In this document: piece by piece, positions 18,413 through 27,390 of the stretch
Layout: the number at the start of each line of letters is the position of its first letter
Numbering within the stretch: the stretch's first letter is position 1
The notes under the pieces: model-generated
Database searches by the model: none
What the model was told of the DNA's origin: nothing
Seen by the model: only the letters and a program-made list of their open reading frames with translations
Program-made: the position numbers and the translations under genes
DNA from: an uncultured Burkholderiales bacterium
GTDB lineage: Bacteria > Pseudomonadota > Gammaproteobacteria > Burkholderiales > Burkholderiaceae_C
Direction: 5' to 3'
DNA: 64,000 nt
Assembly: GCA_903932865.1 (NCBI GenBank)
Contig: CAIZHQ010000015.1
Location: 186,001-250,000 of the forward strand

Positions 18413-19600
18413 ATGTTCCGTCGACACCTCATTTCCTGGGCCGCACTGGCCGCCTGTTCCGTTTTGATGCCGGCCGCATGGGCCCAAGGCAAAGACATCA
18501 AGATTGCTCACATTTACAGCAAGACCGGCCCTCTCGAGGCCTATGGAAAGCAAACCCAAACCGGTTTGATGATGGGTCTGAATTACGCCACAGGTGGCAG
18601 CATGACCATCAATGGCCGCAAGATCGTGGTGATCGAAAAAGACGATCAGGGCAAGCCAGACTTGGGTAAAAACCTGTTGGCCGCTGCTTATGGCGACGAC
18701 AAAGTGGACTTGGCGGTGGGCCCAACCGCCTCGCCGGTGGCCTTGGCCATGCTGCCTGTGGCCGAGGAGTACAAAAAGATTTTGTTGGTCGAGCCTGCCG
18801 TGGCCGACTCCATCACCGGCGAGAAATGGAACAAATACATCTTTCGCACCGGCCGCAACAGCAGCCAAGACGCGATTGCCAACGCTGTGGCGGTGGACAA
18901 AGACGGTGTGAGCATCGTCACCATGGCCCAAGACTCGGCCTTTGGGCGTGACGGCGTCAAGGCCTTCAGGGACTCGGTGAAGAAAGCCAAGCTGGTGCAT
19001 GAAGAATATCTGCCGCCTGCCACCACCGACTTTACCGCCGGTGCGCAGCGCATGATCGACAAACTCAAGGGCCTGCCTGGCCGCAAGATCATTTTCATCA
19101 TCTGGGCTGGTGGCAACCCCTTCAAGATTGCCGATATGGACTTGAATCGTCACGGCATCGAGATCGCCACTGGTGGCAACATCCTGCCCGCGATGGTGGC
19201 CTACAAACAGTTCCCCGGTATGGAAGGCGCAGCTTACTATTACTTCGGAATGCCCAAGAACCCGGTGAACGACGCCATGGTGGCCTCGCATTACCAGCAG
19301 TTCAAGTCGCCCCCGGACTTTTTCACTGCTGGGGGTTTTGCAGCCGCCATGGCTTTGGTCACGGCATTGAATAAAACCAATGGTGACACGAACACCAACA
19401 AGCTGATCAGCACCATGGAAGGCATGAGTTTTGACACGCCCAAAGGCAAGATGACCTTCCGCAAGGAAGACCACCAAGCCATGCAAAGCATGTACCACTT
19501 CAAGATCAAGGTCGATCCGGCATTTGCGTGGGGTGTGCCCGAGCTGATCCGGGAGATCAAGCCTGAAGAAATGAACGTGCCGATCCGCAACAAACGCTGA
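18413..19600 (+). CDS. Branched-chain amino acid-type ABC transporter substrate-binding protein
   Basis: Periplasmic solute-binding protein of the LivK/HAAT class. Seen: a Sec signal peptide (MFRRHLISWAALAACSVLMP, cleavage after AWA), then the two-lobe fold starting KDIKIAHIYSKTGPLEAYG, with a typical VDLAVGPTASPVALAM segment. 395 aa from the ATG at 18413, with AAGGAGA 7 nt before it; the frame upstream of this covers the sigma-54 promoter and is not coding. The ligand cannot be read from sequence; members bind amino acids, amides, urea or aromatic acids. Its stop overlaps the next ATG by one base. Confidence 0.92.
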   Translation: MFRRHLISWAALAACSVLMPAAWAQGKDIKIAHIYSKTGPLEAYGKQTQTGLMMGLNYATGGSMTINGRKIVVIEKDDQGKPDLGKNLLAAAYGDDKVDLAVGPTASPVALAMLPVAEEYKKILLVEPAVADSITGEKWNKYIFRTGRNSSQDAIANAVAVDKDGVSIVTMAQDSAFGRDGVKAFRDSVKKAKLVHEEYLPPATTDFTAGAQRMIDKLKGLPGRKIIFIIWAGGNPFKIADMDLNRHGIEIATGGNILPAMVAYKQFPGMEGAAYYYFGMPKNPVNDAMVASHYQQFKSPPDFFTAGGFAAAMALVTALNKTNGDTNTNKLISTMEGMSFDTPKGKMTFRKEDHQAMQSMYHFKIKVDPAFAWGVPELIREIKPEEMNVPIRNKR

Positions 19601-20364
19601 TGCTTGAGACCCATAACCTGACCGTGCGGTTTGGCGGTCATGTGGCCGTGAACGCGGTCTCGTGCTGCTTCGAACCCGGCACGCTCACGGCCATCGTCGG
19701 CCCCAACGGTGCGGGCAAAACGACGTATTTCAACCTGATCTCGGGGCAGCTGACTGCCACCGCGGGCTCGGTACACCTGAATGGGCGTGAATTGACCGGC
19801 TGGCCTGCATCGGCGCGTACCCGTGCTGGCTTGGGTCGGGCCTTTCAGTTGACCAATTTATTCCCAAACCTGTCGGTGCTGGAGAACGTGCGTCTAGCGG
19901 TGCAGGCCACGAAAGAGGGCGCACACCGCCGGGGCTTGAACCTGTGGAGCATCTGGAGCGATCATGCGGCCTTGACCCAGCGCGCTTTGGAGATTTTGCA
20001 ATCCGTGTCGATGAGCGCGCAGCAAAACGCCCCCGTGGCCAGCCTGCCACATGGCGACCAGCGCAAGCTCGAAGTGGCGCTGCTCATGGCGCTGGAACCG
20101 GCGGTCTACATGTTCGACGAGCCCACTGCCGGCATGAGCCATGATGAAGCGCCGGTGATCCTCGACTTGATTCGCCAACTGAAAAAAGACAAAACCAAAA
20201 CGATCTTGTTGGTGGAACACAAAATGGACGTGGTGCGCGAGCTGGCCGACCGCATCATTGTTCTGCACAACGGCACGCTGGTGGCCGATGGCGAGCCCAA
20301 TGGGGTGATTGCATCGCCCATCGTGCAAGAGGCTTACCTGGGCAAGGCGAAGGTGGCTGCATGA
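19600..20364 (+). CDS. Liv-type ABC transporter ATPase (LivG-like)
   Basis: Cytoplasmic ATPase of the branched-chain amino acid-type importer. Walker A GPNGAGKTT, Q-loop in GRAFQLTNLFPNLSVLENV, Walker B VYMFDEPTAGMS and H-loop LLVEHKMD are all present. The ABC signature is LPHGDQRKLE, where relatives usually have LSYGQQRRLE; the Gly that contacts ATP is kept. 254 aa. Overlaps the binding-protein gene by 1 nt (TGATG) and the next ATPase gene by 4 nt. Confidence 0.93.
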   Translation: MLETHNLTVRFGGHVAVNAVSCCFEPGTLTAIVGPNGAGKTTYFNLISGQLTATAGSVHLNGRELTGWPASARTRAGLGRAFQLTNLFPNLSVLENVRLAVQATKEGAHRRGLNLWSIWSDHAALTQRALEILQSVSMSAQQNAPVASLPHGDQRKLEVALLMALEPAVYMFDEPTAGMSHDEAPVILDLIRQLKKDKTKTILLVEHKMDVVRELADRIIVLHNGTLVADGEPNGVIASPIVQEAYLGKAKVAA

Positions 20365-21086
20365 TCAATAACCTGTTGACTCTCGAAGGCGTGCACACGC
20401 ACATCGGGTCGTACCACATCCTTCACGGGGTGGACATCGTCGTGCCGCGTGGCGAGCTCACATTGCTTTTGGGCCGCAACGGCGCGGGGAAAACCACCAC
20501 GCTGCGCACCATCATGGGCCTGTGGCCAGCTTCGCTAGGGCGCATCACCTTTGGAGGTGAAGACATCACGGCACTCAACACACCGGCCATTGCGCAAAAG
20601 AACATCGCCTATGTGCCCGAAAACATGGGCATCTTCTCAGACCTGACGGTGAAGGAAAACATGCTGCTGGCCGCCCGCAGCGCCCAGCATGCGGCGCAGA
20701 TGGACGAAGCCAGGCTTCAGTGGATTTTCAAACTGTTCCCACCTGTGGAGAAATTCTGGAATCACCCGGCGGGTAAATTGTCGGGTGGACAAAAACAGAT
20801 GTTGGCCGTGGCGCGGGCGATTGTGGAGCCGCGTGATTTGCTGATCATTGATGAGCCCAGCAAGGGCCTGGCCCCGGCCATCATTCAGAACATGATCGAA
20901 GCCTTTCAACAGCTCAAGACCAGCGGCGTGACGATTTTGCTGGTGGAGCAAAACATCCACTTTGCCCAGCAGTTGGGTGACACCGTGGCCGTGATGGACA
21001 ACGGCCGGGTGGTGCATGCGGGTCGCATGCAGGCGCTGGCCGAGAACTCAGCTTTGCAGCAATCCTTGTTGGGGCTGGCTATATGA
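20361..21086 (+). CDS. Liv-type ABC transporter ATPase (LivF-like)
   Basis: Second ATPase of the same importer. Walker A GRNGAGKTT, signature LSGGQKQMLAVARAI, Walker B LLIIDEPSKGLAP (the SKGLAP tail is characteristic of LivF) and H-loop LLVEQNIH. 241 aa. It overlaps the previous and next genes by 4 nt each (ATGA), so the operon is tightly coupled. Confidence 0.94.
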   Translation: MINNLLTLEGVHTHIGSYHILHGVDIVVPRGELTLLLGRNGAGKTTTLRTIMGLWPASLGRITFGGEDITALNTPAIAQKNIAYVPENMGIFSDLTVKENMLLAARSAQHAAQMDEARLQWIFKLFPPVEKFWNHPAGKLSGGQKQMLAVARAIVEPRDLLIIDEPSKGLAPAIIQNMIEAFQQLKTSGVTILLVEQNIHFAQQLGDTVAVMDNGRVVHAGRMQALAENSALQQSLLGLAI

Positions 21087-22069
21087 AATTGTTTCAAGAA
21101 GTGGACATCCGTCCTTTGCTGCTCGTGCCGGTGCTGGCCTTGTTCGCGTTTCCCCTGATTGGTTCGGGCTCGACCTGGCTCACGCTCACAGTGGCGGGTC
21201 TCGCCATGGGCATGATCATTTTCATCATGGCCTCGGGCCTGACGCTGGTGTTTGGCCTGATGGACGTGCTGAACTTTGGCCACGGTCTTTTCATTGCCCT
21301 GGGCGCTTTTGTGGCCACCAGCGTGCTGGGCGCCATGGGCGACTGGACGGGCTCGGGCGAGTGGTGGCGCAACATGGTGGCGGTGTTGCCGGCGATGCTG
21401 ATCGCTATGGCTGTTGCCGCTGCCTTGGGTTTGGCTTTTGAGCGTTTCATTGTTCGGCCGGTGTATGGCCAGCACCTCAAGCAAATTTTGATCACCATGG
21501 GCGGCATGATCATTGGTGAGGAACTCATCAAGGTCATCTGGGGGCCGCTGCAGATCGCCTTGCCTTTGCCCGAAGCCATGCGTGGCTCGGTGCTGTGGGG
21601 CGACGCCGCGATTGAAAAATACCGATTGTTGGCGGTGGTGGTGGGTTTGGCGGTGTTGGCGCTTCAGATGTGGGTCCTCGGCCGCACCAAGATTGGCCTG
21701 TTGATCCGTGCAGGCGTTCAGGACCGGGAGATGGTCGAGTCGCTGGGCTACCGCATTCAACGCCTGTTTGTGGGTGTTTTCGTGGTGGGCAGTGCGCTGG
21801 CGGGCCTGGGCGGCGTGATGTGGGGCCTGTACCAGCAAAACGTGGTGCCGCAAATGGGCGCGCAGGTCAACGTGTTGATCTTCATCGTCATCATCATTGG
21901 CGGGCTGGGCTCCACGGGGGGGGCCTTGATCGGCGCTTTGCTGGTGGGCCTGATGGCCAACTACACCGGTTTTTTGGCCCCCAAGGTCGCGCTGTTTTCC
22001 AACATCGCGCTGATGGCGGCGATATTGCTGTGGCGGCCCCAGGGGGTCTACCCCGTGGCCAACCGCTAA
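21083..22069 (+). CDS. Liv-type ABC transporter permease (LivH-like)
   Basis: Inner-membrane permease with about eight predicted helices. Seen: SGLTLVFGLMDVLNFGHG near residue 52, the LivH family mark, and a C-terminal IIIGGLGSTGGALIGALLVG loop. 328 aa. The ATG overlaps the LivF-like gene stop; the LivM-like gene follows after 11 nt. Confidence 0.94.
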   Translation: MKLFQEVDIRPLLLVPVLALFAFPLIGSGSTWLTLTVAGLAMGMIIFIMASGLTLVFGLMDVLNFGHGLFIALGAFVATSVLGAMGDWTGSGEWWRNMVAVLPAMLIAMAVAAALGLAFERFIVRPVYGQHLKQILITMGGMIIGEELIKVIWGPLQIALPLPEAMRGSVLWGDAAIEKYRLLAVVVGLAVLALQMWVLGRTKIGLLIRAGVQDREMVESLGYRIQRLFVGVFVVGSALAGLGGVMWGLYQQNVVPQMGAQVNVLIFIVIIIGGLGSTGGALIGALLVGLMANYTGFLAPKVALFSNIALMAAILLWRPQGVYPVANR

Positions 22070-22080
22070 AAGGGCAGGGC

Positions 22081-23184
22081 ATGATCAACCGTTTGATTTC
22101 CAATGACCCGCCGCGCAGCCGCTTGCTCGCGGGCGTGCTGATTGTGATTTTGTTGGGCCTGGCCTTCGCCCCCTTTTTGTTTCCGGGGGTCAAGGCCTTG
22201 TCGGTGGCGGCCAAGGTGCTGATTTTTGTGGTGCTGGTGGTCGGCTTTGATTTGTTGTTGGGTTACACCGGCATCGTGAGTTTTGCCCACACCATGTTCT
22301 TTGGCATCGGGGCCTATGGCATCGCCATTTCGTCAAACACCTGGGGGCCGACTTGGGGTGCCATTGGCTTGGGCTTCGCGCTGTCCTTGGGCATTACCCT
22401 GGCTTTTTCTTTGGCCATAGGCCTGTTTTCTCTGCGGGTGCGGGCGATTTTTTTCGCCATGATCACGCTGGCCGTGGCCGCTGCTTTCCAGACGCTGGCC
22501 TCCCAGTTGTCGGACTTCACAGGGGGCGAAGACGGCTTGAGTTTTAAGGTGCCCGAACTCTTGTCGCCGGGCACCGAGTTCAGCGACGAGCCCTTTTGGG
22601 GCGTGTCCCTTGACGGGCGTTTGCTGTCTTATTACCTTTTGTTTGTGCTGGCTTTGGGAATGCTGCTGGCCATGCTGCGCATCGTTAACTCGCCTTTTGG
22701 CCGAGTGTTGCAAGCGATTCGCGAAAACGAGTTCCGCGCAGAGGCGATAGGTTACCGGGTGGTGGTGTACCGCACGCTGTCCAGCGTGTTGTCAGCCTTG
22801 TTTGCTTGTGTGGCCGGGGCCATGCTGGCGCTTTGGCTGCGCTACAACGGGCCCGATACTTCGCTGAGTTTTGAAATCATGATGGACGTGCTCTTGATCG
22901 TGGTGATCGGTGGCATGGGCACGGTGTATGGCGCGGCCATTGGTTCGGTGCTGTTTTTGCTGGCGCAAAGCTATTTGCAAGACCTTCTGCGTCTGGCCAG
23001 TGAGGTGGCTGCGGCCTGGCCTTTGTTGTCGGCACTGCTCTCTCCCGACCGCTGGCTGTTGTGGCTGGGCTTGCTGTTTGTCTTGTCTGTCTACTACTTT
23101 CCTACGGGGGTGGTGGGGCGCTTGCGCTCTCGCGCCGCCTTGAAGAGGCCGTCCAAAAAGCCTGGCCCGCAGGAGGTGGCATGA
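22081..23184 (+). CDS. Liv-type ABC transporter permease (LivM-like)
   Basis: Second permease of the importer. Seen: VVGFDLLLGYTGIVSFAHTMFFG, the LivM counterpart of the LivH motif, and VVIGGMGTVYGAAIGSVLF near the C-terminus. 367 aa from the ATG at 22081; the longer open frame upstream is inside the LivH-like gene and is not coding. Ends with an ATGA overlap into the hydrolase gene. Confidence 0.93.
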   Translation: MINRLISNDPPRSRLLAGVLIVILLGLAFAPFLFPGVKALSVAAKVLIFVVLVVGFDLLLGYTGIVSFAHTMFFGIGAYGIAISSNTWGPTWGAIGLGFALSLGITLAFSLAIGLFSLRVRAIFFAMITLAVAAAFQTLASQLSDFTGGEDGLSFKVPELLSPGTEFSDEPFWGVSLDGRLLSYYLLFVLALGMLLAMLRIVNSPFGRVLQAIRENEFRAEAIGYRVVVYRTLSSVLSALFACVAGAMLALWLRYNGPDTSLSFEIMMDVLLIVVIGGMGTVYGAAIGSVLFLLAQSYLQDLLRLASEVAAAWPLLSALLSPDRWLLWLGLLFVLSVYYFPTGVVGRLRSRAALKRPSKKPGPQEVA

Positions 23185-24047
23185 GATTCACGTCCCATTA
23201 CCTTCAATGCGCTGGGCTGGAAATCCATTACACCGATTGGGGCAAGGCCGAAAAGGGCACGGTGCTTGCCTGGCACGGCCTGGCCCGCACAGGTCGCGAC
23301 ATGGACGAGCTGGCCGCGCACTTGAGCGCACGCGGCTGGCGCGTGATTTGCCCCGACACAGTAGGGCGCGGCCTGTCTCAGTGGAGCGCCGACCCTGAAA
23401 ACGAATACTGCCTGGCCTTTTACGCCCGCTTGGCGCGTGAACTGATGGATGGTCTGCAATTGCGGGCAGTGCATTGGGTCGGCACCTCGATGGGCGGGGC
23501 GATTGGCACGGTGTGCGCCGCAGGCTTGTCAGAACCCAAGCTCAAGCACCGCATTTTGAGTTTGACCCTGAACGACAACGCGCCCGAGTTGGCGTCTGCA
23601 GCCATAGAGCGCATCAAGTCTTATGCAGGCAGTCCGCCGAGCTTTGCCACTGTCACTGAGCTGGAGGCTTTTTTGCGGCAGGTCTACCAGCCCTTCGGTT
23701 GGCTCAGTGATGCGCAATGGCGTCGCCTGACCGAGTCCTCGGTCCGCCGCCTGCCCAATGGCCGCATCACACCCCATTACGACCCAGCGATGGCGCTGCA
23801 GCTGACATTTCACCCCAACGATTACCTGATTTGGCCGCACTACGACGCGTTGAATCTGCCCGTGCTGCTGCTGCGCGGGGTGGCGTCGGATTTGGTATTG
23901 CCCGAAACCGCTGCAGAGATGCGCCGCCGAGGTCCAGGCGCAAGCGGATTACTGCAACACATTGAGGTGCCAGGTTGCGGTCATGCCCCTGCGCTGAATG
24001 TGCTGCAACAACTGGAATGGGTGACTGGTTTTATCGAATCGGTGTGA
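23181..24047 (+). CDS. Alpha/beta hydrolase encoded in the Liv operon
   Basis: Alpha/beta-hydrolase fold with oxyanion region AWHGLARTGRD, nucleophile elbow GTSMGG (Ser103), a probable acid Asp in GVASDLVLPE and a catalytic His in PGCGHAP. 288 aa; no signal peptide, so cytoplasmic. The ATG overlaps the LivM-like stop by 4 nt (GGAGG upstream), so it is made together with the transporter. This suggests that the imported ligand, or a product of it, carries an ester, lactone or similar bond. Specific substrate unknown. Confidence 0.88.
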   Translation: MRFTSHYLQCAGLEIHYTDWGKAEKGTVLAWHGLARTGRDMDELAAHLSARGWRVICPDTVGRGLSQWSADPENEYCLAFYARLARELMDGLQLRAVHWVGTSMGGAIGTVCAAGLSEPKLKHRILSLTLNDNAPELASAAIERIKSYAGSPPSFATVTELEAFLRQVYQPFGWLSDAQWRRLTESSVRRLPNGRITPHYDPAMALQLTFHPNDYLIWPHYDALNLPVLLLRGVASDLVLPETAAEMRRRGPGASGLLQHIEVPGCGHAPALNVLQQLEWVTGFIESV

Positions 24048-24141
24048 ACGACTTTTGACAGTGATGGCTCATGGGTGTTTCCACTCTGTTGGATGGCTTG
24101 TTAAGGCTGCAAAATAGGTGGATTATTTTCTGGAGCAACCC

Positions 24142-25158
24142 ATGAAGGCATTCAAAATTTTGCCACTGCTGGCCCTGATGGCGACCAGCGCCCAAGCCCA
24201 AAACCGCGAAGTCAACATCATTTGTTCGGCTCAAGCCGCTTGGTGCAGCATGATTGCTGTCACCTTCGAGAAAAGCCAAGGCATCAAGGTCAACATGACG
24301 GCCAAGGGCTCCGGCGAGGCCATTGCCCAATTGACCGCTGAAAAAGCCAACCCCAAGACCGACATCTGGTTTGGTGGCACAGGCGACCCGCACCTGCAGG
24401 CGGCCGAGCAAAACCTAAGCCTCGAATACAAATCGCCCACGTTGCCCAAGTTGCACGACTGGGCGCAAAAGCAAGCGGCCCAAGCCGGGTTCAAAACCGT
24501 GGGCATTTACTCTGGCCCGCTGGGCTTTGGTTACAACACCGAGCTGCTGGCCAAGAAAAAGCTGCCCGTGCCCAAAATCTGGGGTGACCTGCTCAAGCCC
24601 GAATACAAAGGCGAAATCCAGTCGGCCAATCCGGCCTCCAGCGGCACGGCCTACACCATGATCGCCACCTTGGTGCAGCTCATGGGCGAAGACAAAGCCT
24701 TTGAATACCTCAAGGGTTTGCACAAAAACATTGGCACTTACACCCGATCGGGCACCGGCCCCATCAAGGCGGTAGCGCGGGGCGAGACGGCGGTGTCCAT
24801 CAGCTTTGTGCACGACGGCCCCGGTGAAAAAGCCCAAGGCTTTCCCATCGAAACCATCACCCCTTCCGATGGCACAGGGGCTGAAATCGGCTCCATGTCC
24901 ATCGTGCGCGGCAGCCGCAATCTGGAGTCCGCCAAAAAGTTTTACGAGTGGGCCTTGACCCCGGCGGCGCAAGAACTGGCTGCAGCCACCTTGCAGTTCC
25001 AGCTGCCTTCGCACAAAGAGGCCAAAGTGGATCCGCGTGTCCCGGACTTTCGCAAGATCAAGATGATCAATTACGACTACGCCAAATACGGCCAGACGGC
25101 CGAGCGCCGCCGCCTGATCCAACGCTGGGAAAAAGAAGTCAACAGCTTGCCGCGCTGA
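24142..25158 (+). CDS. ABC transporter substrate-binding protein, Fe3+/AfuA-like family
   Basis: Periplasmic type II binding protein. Signal peptide MKAFKILPLLALMATSAQA, then REVNIICSAQAAWC and the family segment DIWFGGTGDPHLQAAEQ. 338 aa from the ATG at 24142 with GGAG 6 nt upstream. Annotation pipelines usually call such proteins iron(III)-binding, but I do not see the adjacent tyrosine pair that binds ferric iron in FbpA, and the AfuA branch binds sugar phosphates, so the ligand is open. A TTGACA lies at 24055-24060, without a convincing -10. First gene of a four-gene operon. Confidence 0.85.
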   Translation: MKAFKILPLLALMATSAQAQNREVNIICSAQAAWCSMIAVTFEKSQGIKVNMTAKGSGEAIAQLTAEKANPKTDIWFGGTGDPHLQAAEQNLSLEYKSPTLPKLHDWAQKQAAQAGFKTVGIYSGPLGFGYNTELLAKKKLPVPKIWGDLLKPEYKGEIQSANPASSGTAYTMIATLVQLMGEDKAFEYLKGLHKNIGTYTRSGTGPIKAVARGETAVSISFVHDGPGEKAQGFPIETITPSDGTGAEIGSMSIVRGSRNLESAKKFYEWALTPAAQELAAATLQFQLPSHKEAKVDPRVPDFRKIKMINYDYAKYGQTAERRRLIQRWEKEVNSLPR

Positions 25159-25171
25159 ATGAGACCCTGAG

Positions 25172-27373
25172 ATGAATCCAGCGCTGCGCTTGCAGCCCGC
25201 TTTGCAAGGGTGGGTCCTTTTGGGCTTGCTCAGCTTTGTGCTGCTGCCTTGGTATTTTTTACAACAATCGACCCTGATTGCGGCCTTGCCCGGTGTTTTG
25301 GCGACAGCCGAAACGGCCAGCGGCTGGGTGCAAGCCCTGCAGCATGGTCGGCCTTGGTTGTGGTCGGCTGCGCTTGGTTTGGGTGTGTGCACTCTGGCCG
25401 TCATGCGTCCCTGGCCTGCACGCCTGCAAGGCACTCTTTTGTTGCTGGGTAGTTTGACAGGCTTGCTGGGCTTGCTGGGCAGTGGTTTTGCCATTGGGGC
25501 CACGGGCTGGTCTTTCTCATCGCTCGAAGCTTGGTGGGGCGCTTTGCCGGTGGGTCAATACGGCATGGGCTGGGGCGCTGCAGTGACCCTGCTCAGCTTG
25601 CTAATGCTGCTGGGTGCGGCGCTGGCGCGATTGGGCGGTTTTCGCGGTGATGTGTTTGTGGCTGCTGCGGTGGTTGGCTGCACGGCGCTGCTGGTGCTGT
25701 TTGTGGTTTACCCGGTCCTGCGTTCTTTGGTGGCGGCCTGGGTGGACGATCTGGGCGCTTATGCTTGGACGCATCTGTTTGAGCGCGTGGCCACAGAGCG
25801 GGTTTGGGGTCTGGGCTGTGTGCAAGGCGAAGGCCGCTGCGGCGTGGCATGGAACACCCTTTGGCTGGCTTTCTTCACGGCCACTGGCACCACCATCATG
25901 GGCACTTTGCTGGCCTTGTGGGCCGAGCGGGGCGGTACACGTTTGTCCAAACCGCTCAACATTTTGGCCATGCTGCCCATCATCACGCCACCCTTTGTGG
26001 TGGGCCTGGGGCTCATCCTTTTGTTTGGCCGTGCGGGCTTGTTCAACCAAGCCTTGGAGTGGGCCTTTGGTATCGAGCCCGGACGCTGGTTTTATGGCGT
26101 GTTCGGCATCTGGTTGGCGCAGATGTTCGCCTTCACCCCCATTGCTTTCTTGATCATGCGTGGCGTGGTGCAGGGGGTGAGCCCCAGCATGGAGGAGGCC
26201 GCACAAACCCTGCGCGCCAGCCGCATGAAAACTTTCTGGACAGTGACGCTGCCACTGCTCAAGCCCGGTCTGGCCAATGCTTTCTTGGTGGGTTTTATTG
26301 AAAGCATGGCCGATTTCGGCAACCCGATCATTTTGGGGGGGCAGTACGCGGTGCTGTCCACCGAAATTTTTTTTGCCATCGTGGGTGCAGCGCTGGACCC
26401 CGGCATGGCTGCAGCGCTGGCGCTGGTGCTGACTGGCTTTGCGCTGGCGGTGTTTTTGGTGCAGCGCCGGGTGCTCTCGGGCAGCACTTTCACCACCGTC
26501 TCGGGCAAGGGCGATGCGGGCGTGGCCATGGCTTTGCCGCCAGCGGTGCTGCGTGTGTGCCGGGTCGTTGCAGGGCCGTGGCTCTTGTTTACGGTGGTGC
26601 TGTACCTGTTTGCGTTTGCGGGCGGCTTTGTGCAGACCTGGGGGCGCGACTTCACGTTCACGCTGGTGCACTTCAAAACCGCGTTCGATGTGCAGCAGGG
26701 CGAGTTTGGCTGGGTGTTTGCGGGCACGGCCTGGAAGTCGCTTTTCACCACGCTCAGTTTGTCGGCCATGGCCGCGCCGATTTGCGCCGGGGTGGGTTTG
26801 CTGATCGCCTGGTTGCTGGCCCGCACCGAGTTCCGGGGCAAGGCGGCGTTCGAGTTCTCGGCGCTTTTGACCTTTGCCATTCCGGGCACGGTTCTGGGCG
26901 TGAGCTACATCCTGGCCTTCAACGTGCCGCCTGTGGAGCTGACCGGCACCGGCTTGGTCATCGTGCTGTGCTTTGTGTTCCGCAATTTGCCGGTGGGCGT
27001 GCGTGCGGGCACGGCGGCTTTTAAGCAATTGGACCGGTCTTTGGACGAAGCCTCGCAAATGTTGCGCGCCAGCACCCTGACTACGCTGCGCCGGGTGGTG
27101 TTGCCCCTGCTCAAACCCGCGCTGGTGGCAGCGCTGGTCTACAGCTTTGTGCGCTCCATGACCACGGTGTCGGCGGTGATTTTTTTGGTCACCGCGCAAT
27201 ACGAGCTGGCCACGACCTACATCATTGGCCGCGTGGGCAATGGCGACTACGGCGTGGCGCTAGCTTACTGCACGGTGTTGATGGTGCTCATGTCCGTCAT
27301 CACCTGGGGCATTCAAAAGCTGGTGGGTGAGCGACAGCTGGGGCGGCGGGCCACAGCGACCGCAGCGTCTTGA
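25172..27373 (+). CDS. ABC transporter permease with two fused permease domains (FbpB/AfuB-like)
   Basis: Inner-membrane permease, 733 aa, carrying two BPD_transp_1 domains. Each has an EAA loop that contacts the ATPase: MEEAAQTLRASRMKTFWTVTLP in the first half and LDEASQMLRASTLTTLRRVVLP in the second. At least a dozen hydrophobic helices are visible. Starts 13 nt after the binding-protein gene. The fused layout is usual for ferric-iron, phosphonate and hexose-phosphate importers. Confidence 0.92.
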   Translation: MNPALRLQPALQGWVLLGLLSFVLLPWYFLQQSTLIAALPGVLATAETASGWVQALQHGRPWLWSAALGLGVCTLAVMRPWPARLQGTLLLLGSLTGLLGLLGSGFAIGATGWSFSSLEAWWGALPVGQYGMGWGAAVTLLSLLMLLGAALARLGGFRGDVFVAAAVVGCTALLVLFVVYPVLRSLVAAWVDDLGAYAWTHLFERVATERVWGLGCVQGEGRCGVAWNTLWLAFFTATGTTIMGTLLALWAERGGTRLSKPLNILAMLPIITPPFVVGLGLILLFGRAGLFNQALEWAFGIEPGRWFYGVFGIWLAQMFAFTPIAFLIMRGVVQGVSPSMEEAAQTLRASRMKTFWTVTLPLLKPGLANAFLVGFIESMADFGNPIILGGQYAVLSTEIFFAIVGAALDPGMAAALALVLTGFALAVFLVQRRVLSGSTFTTVSGKGDAGVAMALPPAVLRVCRVVAGPWLLFTVVLYLFAFAGGFVQTWGRDFTFTLVHFKTAFDVQQGEFGWVFAGTAWKSLFTTLSLSAMAAPICAGVGLLIAWLLARTEFRGKAAFEFSALLTFAIPGTVLGVSYILAFNVPPVELTGTGLVIVLCFVFRNLPVGVRAGTAAFKQLDRSLDEASQMLRASTLTTLRRVVLPLLKPALVAALVYSFVRSMTTVSAVIFLVTAQYELATTYIIGRVGNGDYGVALAYCTVLMVLMSVITWGIQKLVGERQLGRRATATAAS

Positions 27374-27390
27374 TTCAAGGATTCAACAGC

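Noticed and set aside
25601..27199. 532-codon open frame antisense to the fused permease
   Set aside because: Composition is Gln/His/Arg-rich and it mirrors a clear membrane protein.
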